Shown one piece after another: positions 22,727 through 33,831 of a DNA stretch of 64,000 bases. Position 1 is the first letter of the stretch. Each line of letters starts with the position of its first letter. The notes beneath the pieces were generated by a model. That model worked only from the letters and a program-made list of their open reading frames with translations, did no database searches and had not been told where the DNA came from. Source of the DNA: Clitopilus passeckerianus. Lineage: Eukaryota; Basidiomycota; Agaricomycetes; Agaricales; Entolomataceae. Location: assembly GCA_944990035.1 (NCBI GenBank), contig CALYLX010000104.1:103974-167973 (forward strand), in the 5' to 3' direction. The position numbers were made by a program, and so were the translations under genes.

Positions 22727-25700
22727 TTACAGAAGTCTATAATAAGAGACACTGCAGAAGTAATGGGCGACTAAATCGACCCACAGGGGCCCGGGTTTAC
22801 TAGGGCTCCGATGCCTATCGGGATCGGTGGTCGTCACGAAGAAGCTCTTGTGCCGCCCTCTGGCCAGCAAGGGCTGCAGTACGAGTGCCGTATACCCACT
22901 CCTCGCCTTGTGATGAACATCGATGTCCTTCTCTCGAAACAGGCGTCCCAAACAAGGCACCTGGCCACCAATAGCCGCATAAAACAAAGGCGTCATTCCT
23001 TCCTCTGATCCTTCATTGATATGGTGTACTACATTGCTTGGCCCCAGGATCGAGTTCAAAAGGAATGTGAGGCCGTGGTGTGCAGCAAGGTGGATCAAGC
23101 TTCCTTGATCAAAAGCGGGTCGCTCGATATTCGTGAAGATGGGGATTGAGTAACATCGGCGAAGGGGCTCCGGAACATATTGTATGACTTTGACTTCGTC
23201 GTCATCATCCAGGGAATCGGCCTCCTCGCTCGCAAGGCGGATGTAGGAGCCTACGAATCGACAGGCATGCTCGAGGAATGGGCGCTTGGAGAACGCGTTG
23301 TGAAGCCGTTCTTGTGGAAGGCGTTCGCCTTCCAGCGTGAAATTGATGTACGAGGCGCATACTTCGGCCAGAATGCAATGTGGAGGATCCGGGAAATGAC
23401 CTCCCAGCTCCTCTTTCTCCCCCGACTCCTCAAGTCTAAGAGTAAAATAAGGTGACTAGTCATAATTGCAAGAAATTGGCGAGAATCCGAATATAACATA
23501 CGAACGAATCGGACCGTTTCCGTCGCTCGCTCAAATGTCAGAAAGCCACAAGAAAGCGCGACCAGGGTGTCTGGTTCTATAAGGGCGTCCTCCCAATGGT
23601 CCAAGTCAACCTGCGAGCCGGGTTCTACTGCAACAGACTCGCGTAGCTCTTGTAATTTTAAGGGTCGAACAGAAAACAAGGCCCAACCAATGGCGCGGCA
23701 TGCCACCCGTCCCTTCGCTTCGTCTTGATCTCGGACCCTTCTCATGATCATCCCATACATCTTGTTGATATCCATCTTAGGATGACGGTCAGCCGCCTCT
23801 CGGAGATCCTTGATGGTGAGGGATTGTTTGAGGCTTGCAACTTGAAATGCAGCAATTAGAAACCTGCACGTATCGGGGAATTAATACATGTGACAATTGA
23901 AAGAAACACGAAAGACAGGGCATACAAGCCGTCGGAGGATTGTTCAATCTTGCTGGCAACCTCACCCAGGATTTGATTCGAATCCGCCCTTTGAGAGGAA
24001 GAGGTCCGCAACCTTCCAACCTCGCTTATTTCATGGCGAACGAAGTTGTGGAAGTCCTCCTTAGAAGCTCTGATTTCGAAGTCAGGAGATCTCCCTCCGG
24101 GAAGGTGCGTCAAGCGAGAGGTCAGAAGGATGGGTGCTCGGAATTCAGATTCAAGAGATTCAAGGGTCCCCGCGAGTTCATGACGAACTTCGGCATCCAG
24201 CTCATCTAAAGTGTCTATGACGATGTATGTCGTGGAGAAGGCCTTCAGAGCGTCTAGTAGGACTTTCTTGATATCGGATTGAGAAGGTTTTCTCCCTCTA
24301 CGAACATTAGGCGCATAAAGGTTCTCCTTGATCTCGTCGAAGACGGTCTCAGAGTGATCAGCTAGTCGCCTGAGTAATGTGGCGAGGATTTGGGTGAGCA
24401 TCAACCGTTCGTCGTATCGGCAGTAGACGTAAACCACCGAAGTTGAAGGGAGAGCATTTCCAATTCGTCAATGATGATGGACCTAGACACAAGCGGATCA
24501 GCCCCCACAACGAAGTGAGGTATGCGCGAGACCTACGATAAACATGTCTTCCCTGCACTAGCTGTGTTTTCGTTCGCTAGCCTCGCAATGCATCAGGCGG
24601 GGGAAAACTCACCACTTCTGGCTCCCCAAATTAACATATTCGAGTCATCTAGCCACCTATGGTAATCGGGACCTCTGAGACACCACGTCCCTGTGCCCGG
24701 AGCGACTTTTTGCAACATATCGGCTTGTATGGCTTTGGAATCTATCATTGATATCCAGTTCAGTAAATCCAGTATCTCTGATAGAAGGCAACATTCAGCA
24801 AATATCACTCAAATCAACAAGGCTATACCTTTGTCGAGATCCTTCAGAATTGTGCCGTTGTAGACATGTACATCTCGCCCAGCCGTACTGATATTGACAT
24901 TATTGTGGGTCTGGATGGACGAATTCCTGATGGAACTGGCAGTAGTCGGGTTTTTTGAGGTCGCAGCCTGCTGATGAGGGGCTCTTGTAGGAAGCCTCTC
25001 GTCTGTGACGACAGAAGCTACACGTTCGGGAGTAGTAAGACCTCTGTCAACTACGAAGGAGAATGTATAAACAAGCCGTCATATACGATCAAGGGCAGGC
25101 TCACTTTCATGGGCGACCTCCAGAAATGGGTCGGTCGTGACTTCTAGAGAAAACGGCTGTTCCAAAGGTGATGACGAGACCGATTCCGTGGGTTTCCATT
25201 CTACGTCCACTTGCTCGGCAATGACAGCTCTGAGGGGGCTTCGTTTTAATACCAGCTCGGATTACGTTCTGCCCTGTATTAGAAGGTTTTTCAATTGGAA
25301 AATAATTCGTTTCCGTCGCTGACGCGAAGTCGTTTCTGAAATGGTGTGTGAGGGGCGAGAGGGGATGCGTGGACTCGTTGAGAAACTGGGGCTGTAACCA
25401 ATGGGAGGCAAGAAAGGAGAACGCATATCATCCGAAATCGCAGATAGGAGACTATGAGTAGTATCCGAAGTCCTCCTCTGTATGCCAAAGCTTGACCGAG
25501 TAGAATCCGGAGATGGGGTTTGGAAGTACGGAGAGCTGGGTTGAGGTGCAGCATGCAGCAGCTGCGCATGATCTTCAAGCCCATCTTGCCCATATCCTTG
25601 AATCATTTGTGAAGGAGATTGAGCTTGGGTCCCGAGCATTACAGATGGAGGAGCCGGCCATGCTATAGAAGCGGTTTGAGTTGGTTGCTCTTCGCTATGT

Positions 25701-26902
25701 TGGGATGGCAGGGGGGGTATGTAATGGCGCGAATGAGGTCTAGCGGGGATCGGAAAGTCGTTCCGAATGGACTTGACTTGCTCGTCCGTTGCGTTCCAGG
25801 TCGAACGAGTGGAGCTCGGATGCAGACCAGCTTCAGCATGTCCAGACAAGGAAGTCGACAAGTAATTGCTTGGGGCGGTAACGTGTCGTTTCGGCATATC
25901 CGGTCGATGCGGGGTGTCGCGTGGCGGAACGGTGTTGACTCTCAAGGGAGTGGTTGGTCGAAGGGGTGGCCGTGAAGGAAGCTTAGGTTTAGGGGGGAAC
26001 CAGCTAGGTTCATGGGGCTGTTGTGATGAATTGTGTGCAACTTCGACCCGACTCATGCTCTGCAATGCCTCATCGAGTAATGGTTCAATTGTTGAGTGGC
26101 CCCGAGAGGCACGTTCGCCTTTATCAAGCTCAGATAGGATATGATTTCCATATCTTGCCGCAATCTTAACATTGTGATTAGCATCTCGTCGAAATCATCA
26201 ATCAGAGGAGTATTATGATACTCACCGTTCCTCTTTCCGAGCATTCCAGAATGTGGGAGAACTTGGACGATAGCCACGTCTTCGTCTTCCCATTCTTGAA
26301 GCTCCCTAATGTTTCCTCTTGGCTCATTATGAGTGAATCAGTTGTCGCCATTTCCATACACACATCGTCGATCAGTCGCTTCAGAGTGTACCGATTGGGA
26401 TCCCTGGGTGCATCCACTTATGCCGTTGCCCAAGGGCTTCGGCTCTAGAACGAAGGGAGCCCAGATGTTCATTAAGTCTGGCCGTCTCGTCTTCGCGAGG
26501 TTGAATAGACGCGAGACCTTCGTCCATCGCGAACCCTTGAGAGGCGCAATCTGCGATTACAGTGGGGTACACGAGCAAAATAGTACTTGAGGCAATCATA
26601 GCCCCCTGATCAGATACAGCGATGAGAAACCGAAGCAGCGCCAACATATACCAATATACGTACGGTTCGATCATCCCCCTCATTCTTGGCCCAGACTCTC
26701 AAGGCCTCCGCGGCATTCAAGGAGTCTACACTGAGTGTTCGCAAACTTGAATCAAACACTATCAGATTAGTAGTTCGCATGATAGTGAGGATACTAACGT
26801 GTCGAGAACCTTTTTCTCTGCAATGATAAGATTCTGTAATGAGGTTGAAGCGTGACGCGCACCAAAGTCAGGCGTCGGGAAAGCTGGCGCAAAACTCGAC
26901 AT
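22727..26902 (-). pseudogene. PIL1-like - NACHT - ankyrin NLR, apparently decaying
   Basis: A multi-exon minus-strand NLR. After a PIL1-like N-terminus and a Pro/Ser-rich linker comes STAGRDVHVYNG, typical of the segment before the NACHT in agaricomycete NLRs. Next are LLNWISMIDSKAIQADM, APGTGTW, YHRWLDDSNMLIWG, a P-loop AGKTCLSSIIIDEL across two introns, Walker B TYIVIDTLDELD, PILLTSR and SDGLFLIAAFQ. About two ankyrin-like units (LIHLAAHHGL, GMTPLFYAAIGG) end at the stop at 22727. Disruptions: a 1-base shift near 26,415-26,425, an in-frame TAA at 25262-25264, a 1-base deletion near 24,455-24,465 after IIIDEL, and an unsolved frame change near 23,440-23,510. Other exon joins keep frame. It could be a pseudogene, or the errors could be in the sequence. 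Confidence 0.75.
25262..26902 (-). other. PIL1-like (BAR-type) N-terminal region of the NLR locus
   Basis: From ATG 26902 (MSSFAPAFPTPD) the exons read SLQNLIIAEKKVLDTLRTLS and AAEALRVWAKNEGDD, then ASSTILLVYPTVI, then DSLIMSQEE, KTWLSSKFSHILECSERGT, IAARYGNHILS and IEPLLDEALQSMSRVEV. Each block matches, in order, the Pil1 gene at 3.3-6.9 kb (LQDLITAEKQVL, AADALRVWGSGEGED, SSATLLTLFATSL, DSEIMSEEA, KKWVGLKFSGLVECCEKGT, IAGEYG, VESLLNEALRCINEVKI). Introns after the EGDDRT/EGEDLG position and after ERGT/EKGT fall at identical places and in phase 0. A Pro-rich tail leads, in the same frame across one TAA, into the NLR exons. Confidence 0.85.
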
Positions 26903-29169
26903 AGGGGACAAGGGGATCTAGACGTAGCAGCCTGACAGATCGCAGTGAGATGTTTTCTGTGGTTATATTTAGTTTTTTGTACCTTTTGAGAGTACCACGT
27001 CAGGTTTGTACACACATTCCTCCACAGCGCTTGTTGGGCGCTTGTGGCGTAGCAGGTGACGAACACGTTCCTCCGCGCTTGTGGCTTCCGTATGTTAGAG
27101 TTAGAAGTTCTCCTCAGAGAGCCTCATTAAAAAGTCCGGGTCTTGGAATGGGAAAAGCTTCCCAAGGGTGGTGTACATCATTGACCGCATGGCTGCCAGA
27201 TTTGTGTCATGCATCGTGCAACAACCTTATTAACATCCATAAACAGAGCACAAGTAACACGGCTGGTATTCCTTCTTTATCACGGCGCTAAAACACGGGT
27301 CCATGCGGAAGATAGTAGTGAAAGATTGAACGCCCAGTGGCAAAGATGATTGTTTCGTTCAGAAAAGCGTGGAGTTGAGCCGCGTCTAGACGCGCTCCCA
27401 TCCGGATCATGACGCTGGAAACGGGGAATCAACCCCGTAATTATCCTTTTCTAGTCAGTTGATCCGGTCAATTACCATCAAATTTTTTCCAAGTCGAAAA
27501 CTCTTGTAGAAACTTGTTCAAGTCTCATACACTCGGATTGCTCTACCAGTATCCCGGCCACGCTTGTAAAGGCTCTCCACTCGAAAGACACGCACCATAG
27601 GGACCCTTTCCATGAACTTCTGCCTTCTATAAGCCGCTTTACCGGAATGAAGCTTGCAGAACTCCCACAAGCCCTGTCTTAACGACAGCTGTATGGAATG
27701 GCAGCAGCCCCGAACGCAGCTCTCTAATACTTTCACTCAAAGTGCGGTTATAATGACGGCAGCTCTATTAAGTACAGAACTCCAAAACCGGGTTTTGGCT
27801 GTATCTTCCAATCCTTGTCCGGCCAAACCCAGGCTCTCTTTATCGGTGCTCTTTTACGCTGGTAGTACAGCTGGCCCTTTAGGGGCACTCGTCTTGCACT
27901 CATCGCATATCCCCTGTATCTTATTTTTGCACGAATCTTAAAGCTCCGCCGCCTTTACGCGTACCTTCATACTCATTCTTCCCTTACATATGACGGCCTC
28001 CGAAGAAACACTCCTGCACCGGTCTTTTTGTACTGCAACCTCACTTTAGAGACGAGTATCGCGTACCTTCTTATTCGATCTTACCTGCAATATCTATACT
28101 ATGTGATGACGATCAGAATTCGGGTGTGATGCATCTACGCCGACTCCGAGTTCCTGCATTACGGATATGTTCCTCAAAGACGCTGAGCGTTACAACGAAA
28201 CTTAGGCACACACTTTCATCTGAATGCATGGCTGCGTAGCGTGTACGCCTATATGTTCGGAGACGTAGGTGGATCCTTGGAAATGACTGACCGCGTACCT
28301 AGTCCATGATTCTTCATGCACGTTCTGACTGCTGTGAACTATCACAGTAGCAAGACCAAACTCAAGCTTGCATCAATACAGACCACTTGATTTGGTTACT
28401 CTCGCACCATCTCGAGTCCGCGTTTCGGTTGCGACATCGAACGGCAGCCTCCATCACGTAGTTCATCCAACTACCAAACTCAACTCTTGTTATCAGTAGG
28501 CCGGGCAGTTACGGATAGCGAGAACGACCTGATACGGACTGGGCATCCGCATCGACCTCTCACTACTACCTATCATTGTATCCGGCTTCCCGATTTCAGT
28601 CTGAATAGGGTTCTTTCCAGGGAAACGAACCAAAACGAGGCAAAGGCGCCAATGGCCGTGACAGTGATCGTGGAGAATGTCCATTTATGGATATAGGGAC
28701 GCAGCTGACCAGGACTCGTGATCCGGGCCGTGAATGAATATGCCCTCAAAGGTCACTGGCTCGATGTCTGTCCCCATTCTAAGCCCCTCTTCAGGTGATT
28801 CTTAACGCCTTGTGTACGTTACGTTTTGACGGTTGCGTTCACCCGATATCAGCCTTCAAATACCCCGCTGGTGCGTGCGCTTTGATTGTGTTCCGTTTCT
28901 GATTGTCACCTTTGACGACTATAGCATATTACCCATCTATCCAATTCACCTCACGAGGCACTAGCTGCCATTGGTTGACCTGTCTTCTGGTCTTCGAATT
29001 TGGCCGAGCGAACGAGCACGCGACCAGGTGGTTCTAGTTCTCACATATATATCAGATCATCCCCAACGTGGTGTGTATTGGATCATTTTCATCCTTCCTG
29101 GGTTGACTAGACCTCTCACTTGACTCCTCTCAGTCACCAGTACTCGATTTGGAGTATCGACCATCCAAC
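26903..29169. other. Long intergenic region
   Basis: 2.3 kb without a supportable gene. Small imperfect repeats (attcctcca..gcgcttgt and gttcctccg.gcgcttgt) occur at 27,010-27,085. The right end is the promoter of the carrier gene. No transposon or RNA gene recognised. Confidence 0.5.
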
Positions 29170-30744
29170 ATGTCTGAAGCAAAGACAACACCCCAAGCTC
29201 CTATCGTTCCCGTCGTGCAGACACCTCCAAAGAAGCAGCCATATCCATTCTGGCTTGGAGGTACGTCTGACCATCATCCCCTCTTGTTATCATGACCAAC
29301 GAGGGCCGATTGTTTTAGGTGTCGCTGCAACGATAGCAGCTTCCATTACCCAGTATGTTGCCCCAACATTTTGTACGGTCGTGGGATGGCTGATCATGTA
29401 TTGCCACCAATTATAGCCCTCTCGATCTGACCAAAGTCAGGCTACAAGCCTCCGGTGATAAACGGATGATTGAGAGCATAAAGAAGACTTACAGAACTGC
29501 AGGTACGTTCGTGCCTCCCTACCTCCACGAGGTGTTCCCTCCATCATAAACCGACCACTCCAACACATCACGCAGGCGCTCGTGGTCTCTTCGATGGCAT
29601 CTCAGGCACATGGATGCGTCAAATGTCCTACTCCCTCTGTCGATTCTGGGCATACGATGAAAGCAAGAAGATCTTAGGTGCCGGAAAGGATGCACCTGCT
29701 TGGAAACTGGCAGCAGCTGGAAGCATGGGTACGCCGGCTATTCCTGGTTCATCGTCTTCCTTGACAGGCAATGACGTAATCATATGAATTCAGCTGGGGG
29801 AATTGCCGGTCTCGTTGGAAATCCTGGAGGTGCGTATTCTTTTGGAATTGCTGATGGAACAAAGCTGAAATTTTGGCGAATAGAAATCGTCATGGTTAGG
29901 CTACAGGGAGACTTTGCAAAGCCACCAGAGAAGAGGTTCAACTATAAGAACTGTTTCGATGCGCTCTTTAGGGTGAGTGGTCTAGACCCGCTTAGCAACG
30001 AGCTTGTTTTCTTCCCCGCACATTGATTTTGATGGGCGGGGTAGGCGAGCAGTGGTGTCATGAGGACGTTCGCGTCAGCGCCAAATGCACCAAACGATGA
30101 GACGAGGATGATATTGACAAACTTTTCTGATAGATGGTTCGAGAAGAAGGTGCATCCTCCCTGGCTCGTGGTGTTGGTCCAAACGTTTTCCGTGCTATTC
30201 TGATGAACGCGAGTCAACTGGCTTCGTAAGTGGATGAAGGCCGTTCTCGGATGATAACAGCTCATGCCTACCCTTGATAAGATATGACTTCTTCAAGTCC
30301 GAGCTATTGAAGACCAAGTATTTCGAGGATAACATCGCTTGTCATTTCACCGCAAGCTTTGCTGCTGGTACTGTCGCGACCACTGTTTGCTCCCCAGCAG
30401 ATGTGATCAAGGTCAGTAGATTTCCTTCTCTGATTAGTGGCATTACGCTAACGTTTGTGATGCTCTCTCAGAGCCGAGTTATGAATGCCTCAGGGCCAGG
30501 ATCTTCTGTACGTTATCTGTCTACCCCTAAATTACGCCCCAATTGACAGTTCTTTGCCCTTGTATAGTCAGCCGTTCAGGCGATCAAGACTGCCCTTCGC
30601 AATGAAGGCGCCATGTTTATGTTTAAAGGCTGGGTCCCGGCCTGGACACGTCTGCAACCCACGACTATTCTTATCTTCCTGACGCTAGAACAGTTGAAGA
30701 ACCTCGTGGACGTCTCCAGATCAAAGGGCTTCACCTTGGTTTGA
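29170..30744 (+). CDS. DIC1: Mitochondrial dicarboxylate-type carrier (SLC25 family)
   Basis: Inner-membrane metabolite carrier of the mitochondrial carrier family, closest by pattern to the dicarboxylate transporter. Ten exons (29170-29260, 29319-29352, 29417-29502, 29576-29728, 29794-29829, 29884-29972, 30134-30225, 30282-30411, 30472-30507, 30568-30744) sum exactly to 307 residues, the normal length. Three repeats are visible: HPLDLTKVRLQ (Px[DE]xx[KR] motif), GNPGEIVMVRLQGD followed by KPPEKRFNYKNCFDALFRMVREEG, and SPADVIKSRVMN followed by GAMFMFKGWVPAWTRLQPTTI. The LVGNP..IVxVRLQ repeat-2 motif and KRFNYKN favour DIC over oxoglutarate or tricarboxylate carriers. Assignment within the family is from memory of these motifs. 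Confidence 0.88.
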
Positions 30745-32097
30745 GTTGAACGTCTCGTGATATCCACTTCACTCATATTTTCCTCATTTTACACGCGTTA
30801 GTTGCTTCATCTTCAATTGCATTCACTTCTCATATTTTTCCATCTTTCATTCATGATTTGTACCACCATCCTTTCCTTTTCGTCCTCCTTGAGATAGCTG
30901 CTCCGAGGTTCAGACTCTTTCCCATGACCTCTTTCCCTTTCCCCTCTTTTGTTTACCCGCTTTTGGTGTATCACCATCACCCGCACCACCCACGAAAACC
31001 AAACGTTGTACTTACCAGTTCTCGCATCATTGTCGTCCGCTACCGCTATCTTGTCAGGAGGGAGAGGAGCTTGGTGTAGAGGGGTTGTAGTTATAGTGTA
31101 GTTCTAGAATTTCATCGTGTTGACGGTGACCAATCCTGTCCGAACTCAAGTCTGTTTGATTTCATCTGTCATTGGGACAACGTGCGGGGGTATTTTGGAA
31201 AGGTCGAGAGCTACCTCTCCAACCCTCGCGGTTCTGAGGTGTGCTCTCACTTCCATGTTGTCACTTCCCTGCACCTGTGAACGCTTCATTGTTCAATGAA
31301 AAGCTCGAGTGTAGGCTCACTGTATTGACTCGAGCACCTTCCGACAACATAGGAGGAATTTTCATAATCCATTTACTCGGGCTTTTTGTTGTATTCTGAC
31401 CTTTACACGCGATATCGAGAGGAAAAGGCAAGAAACATACATGCCGGACACGCCGTCGCGGACAAAGTGGTGATAAAGACGTGATGGATGAGCGACATAT
31501 TGATGGTCGGGCATGATATCACCGTGACCAGACTATTTTCACCTTGATAAACTACATTTCGGCAGCTTTCGGCGTTAAGAAAGACTCGTCTGATGCGCTT
31601 GCCCGGCGATACGGTTCCTTTCGCAGAATTTGATTGGGTAGAGTGAACTTGGAAATCAAGAAACATTTTAGCGATGACTCTTTCATGTCAAAGTCTTCAC
31701 AGCAGGATCGTGTTGATTGTTTTCAAGAGCTCTGATAGGCTGCGTACAATTCTTGGGTGCTATGAATAGCGAAATGAGAGGTTAAACGAGTCCGAGGATT
31801 CCACGCGCATAGACGTCAAGCATTGATTCTCATTCAACACGATGGCTAGGCGAGAATCCAGTGACTCCAAAGTGGTCATCGCCATGAGAGAACAAAAGAT
31901 CCGACGAGTACGAGGGATCCCACAGAGTCCAGGGAGACGCGTGGAAGAGTGCACAAAAGGGGGGCAAGAAAAGGTATAAAAGGAAGGCGAAAACAGCTGA
32001 ATCGACATTGTCCAAAGTTGCTTGGTCAATTCAGCAGTCCAGATTTTCTCTGAACTACCAACACTCCCAACAACCTCTTACTCTCATCACTAGAACG
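30745..32097. other. Intergenic region
   Basis: 1.35 kb between the carrier and the LysM gene. Only short frames without motifs. The first ~350 bases are pyrimidine-rich and probably 3' UTR; the last ~200 are the LysM promoter. Confidence 0.55.
31975..31982 (+). promoter_or_regulatory. TATA box of the LysM gene
   Basis: TATAAAAG lies 120 bases upstream of the LysM ATG, leaving room for a 5' UTR of about 90 bases. A clear TATA box is consistent with a strongly induced secreted protein. Inferred from sequence and position only. Confidence 0.45.
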
Positions 32098-32728
32098 ATG
32101 TTCGCTCGTGCTCAGATTGCTTTCCTCTTCACCCTCGCTGCCGCCAACTTGGTCTCTGCCACCCCTATCGTCGAGCAGAACGTTGCTGCTCGCCAGGTTG
32201 ATGACTGCGCCAGGAGCTACACCGTTTTGTTGGGCGATACCTGCGATTCGATCTCTAGGTGCCAAGGAGTCTCGACGTCAGTAGTCCACCAGGCTCAGCG
32301 GAAGAGTATGACACTAATCACCTTTCTTGACCATATCTAGCTTCCAGCTCCCCCATGTTAACTCTGCGATCAACGCTGATTGCAGTAACTTGGCTTTGGG
32401 TCAGGTTCGTACCGCTTTAATTCGTTCACATCTGATTGAGAAATGCTGAACGTACTCAAATAGCCTCTCTGCCTCGGTGTTACCGGCCAAGACTGCACCA
32501 ACTTGCATATTTTCCAGATGGGCGACACCTGCGCTGGCGTCTTGGCTAGCACTGGATTGACTCTCGCTGAACTTAGGGCGAACAACCCCAATGTTGACTC
32601 TGGTTGTGCTAACCTCTATCCCGGAGAGGTAAACACTAGCTTCAGCACCTTATGGTACACTCGCTGACAGAAATTCTTTGCTCTAGGTTTTGTGCATCAA
32701 CAAGGATCCCGTCGGCTATACATCTTAG
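32098..32728 (+). CDS. Secreted protein with two LysM modules
   Basis: Exons 32098-32276, 32341-32404, 32464-32628 and 32687-32728 join to 149 residues. MFARAQIAFLFTLAAANLVSA is a signal peptide. Two LysM modules follow: YTVLLGDTCDSISRCQGVSTF..VN..INADCSNLALGQPLCLG (about residues 42-90) and FQMGDTCAGVLASTGLTLAELRANNPNVDSGCANLYPGEVLCI (about 98-142). LysM modules bind chitin or peptidoglycan fragments. In fungi, small secreted LysM proteins can mask chitin or bind bacterial walls. Paired cysteines in each module fit extracellular folding. Nothing else is attached, so it belongs to the LysM-only, effector-like class. Whether it binds chitin is not shown by sequence. Confidence 0.9.
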
Positions 32729-33831
32729 AGGGATCGGGGTAGACGTGGAATAGTTGAATAGAGTTGTTCAAAGTTTTTTGATCACTAGGTCTCGGTTCAA
32801 TTGAATTATATTTATTTTGTGATTTTTATCAACAAGCAGTCTGAGCTAGGAGAAGGTGTGCCACAGTGAACGACAGTGAAAGGTACTGTGTGGCTTGAGG
32901 AAAACACTTGGCGTAATCGCTGTGCCAGATTTGAAGACGATGGCTTGCGGAAGAGCGACGGTGGAACGTGCCGACCATGAGCCTGTCACAGTGGAGTGGT
33001 TATTGGCAATCGACAACGCAAGCATTCCAATACAGTAAAGTACTCTCAGAGCCTAGAGCCTTGGCTGAAGACTTTCTTGATATCCACAAGCTTGCGGGAA
33101 GAACGCCGGAAGATATTAGGCTGTGCTGACCGCCCAACCACAGCCTAATATGGTCGGAGTAATCGTCCGCATGAGCGTTTCGCCGAGTCCTATTTCTGTA
33201 GTTCGCTTCTCCCGAATGGCCGATTATTCTCAAAGATTTACGAAGAATGGCAAAAAGGCTTCGCCTGCCTGAACCTGCCAGTGTAGACTTTTTCACAAGA
33301 CGTGCTAGGCGAAGAGCACAAGCCCAATCAGTCAGCAACCACGTATCGGCCAGCAGATCAGTGGCTGAGTTGTTCTTGACCGCCAAGGAGAGGCCAAGCC
33401 GTGGTGAGAGCATTACTGGTGTTGAGGAAGAGCTGTAGCTCTGGGAGTTTCAAAATTCTGGAATACCTGTGTAACTAGGAAAGTGGCAGTTCTTAGAATG
33501 GATTATGACATTGTTGGGATGAAGGAATTTATGAAAGGCGCGGTCGCTGCGTGTTTCGTGGCTTGCATGATTCATCACAGCGGTTTGATGGCAGAGGTCC
33601 CTTTTCGGCTAACCCTTCCAGGGGTCTTGACAACATTTCCTTACTTGCCTCCTTCACCGCCAGCAGCATCGACGACGGCGTTGGACCCGTCAAGCGCCTC
33701 CTTTTATACACGAACACATTCCTTAAACCGTGCTGGTTCTCGGTAGACCTTTCGTGGGCGCTCCTCAACGACCTCCGGCCTAGGAACGGACGATCATCCC
33801 AACCTTCAGCTACGACTTGCTGTAGCAAATC
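32729..33831. other. Intergenic region
   Basis: 1.1 kb holding the LysM 3' flank and the flippase promoter. A 137-codon minus-strand frame at 33,000-33,413 has no motif and is not counted as a gene. Confidence 0.5.

Noticed and set aside
33000..33413. 137-codon minus-strand frame
   Set aside because: No recognisable motif or signal; probably chance frame in intergenic DNA.
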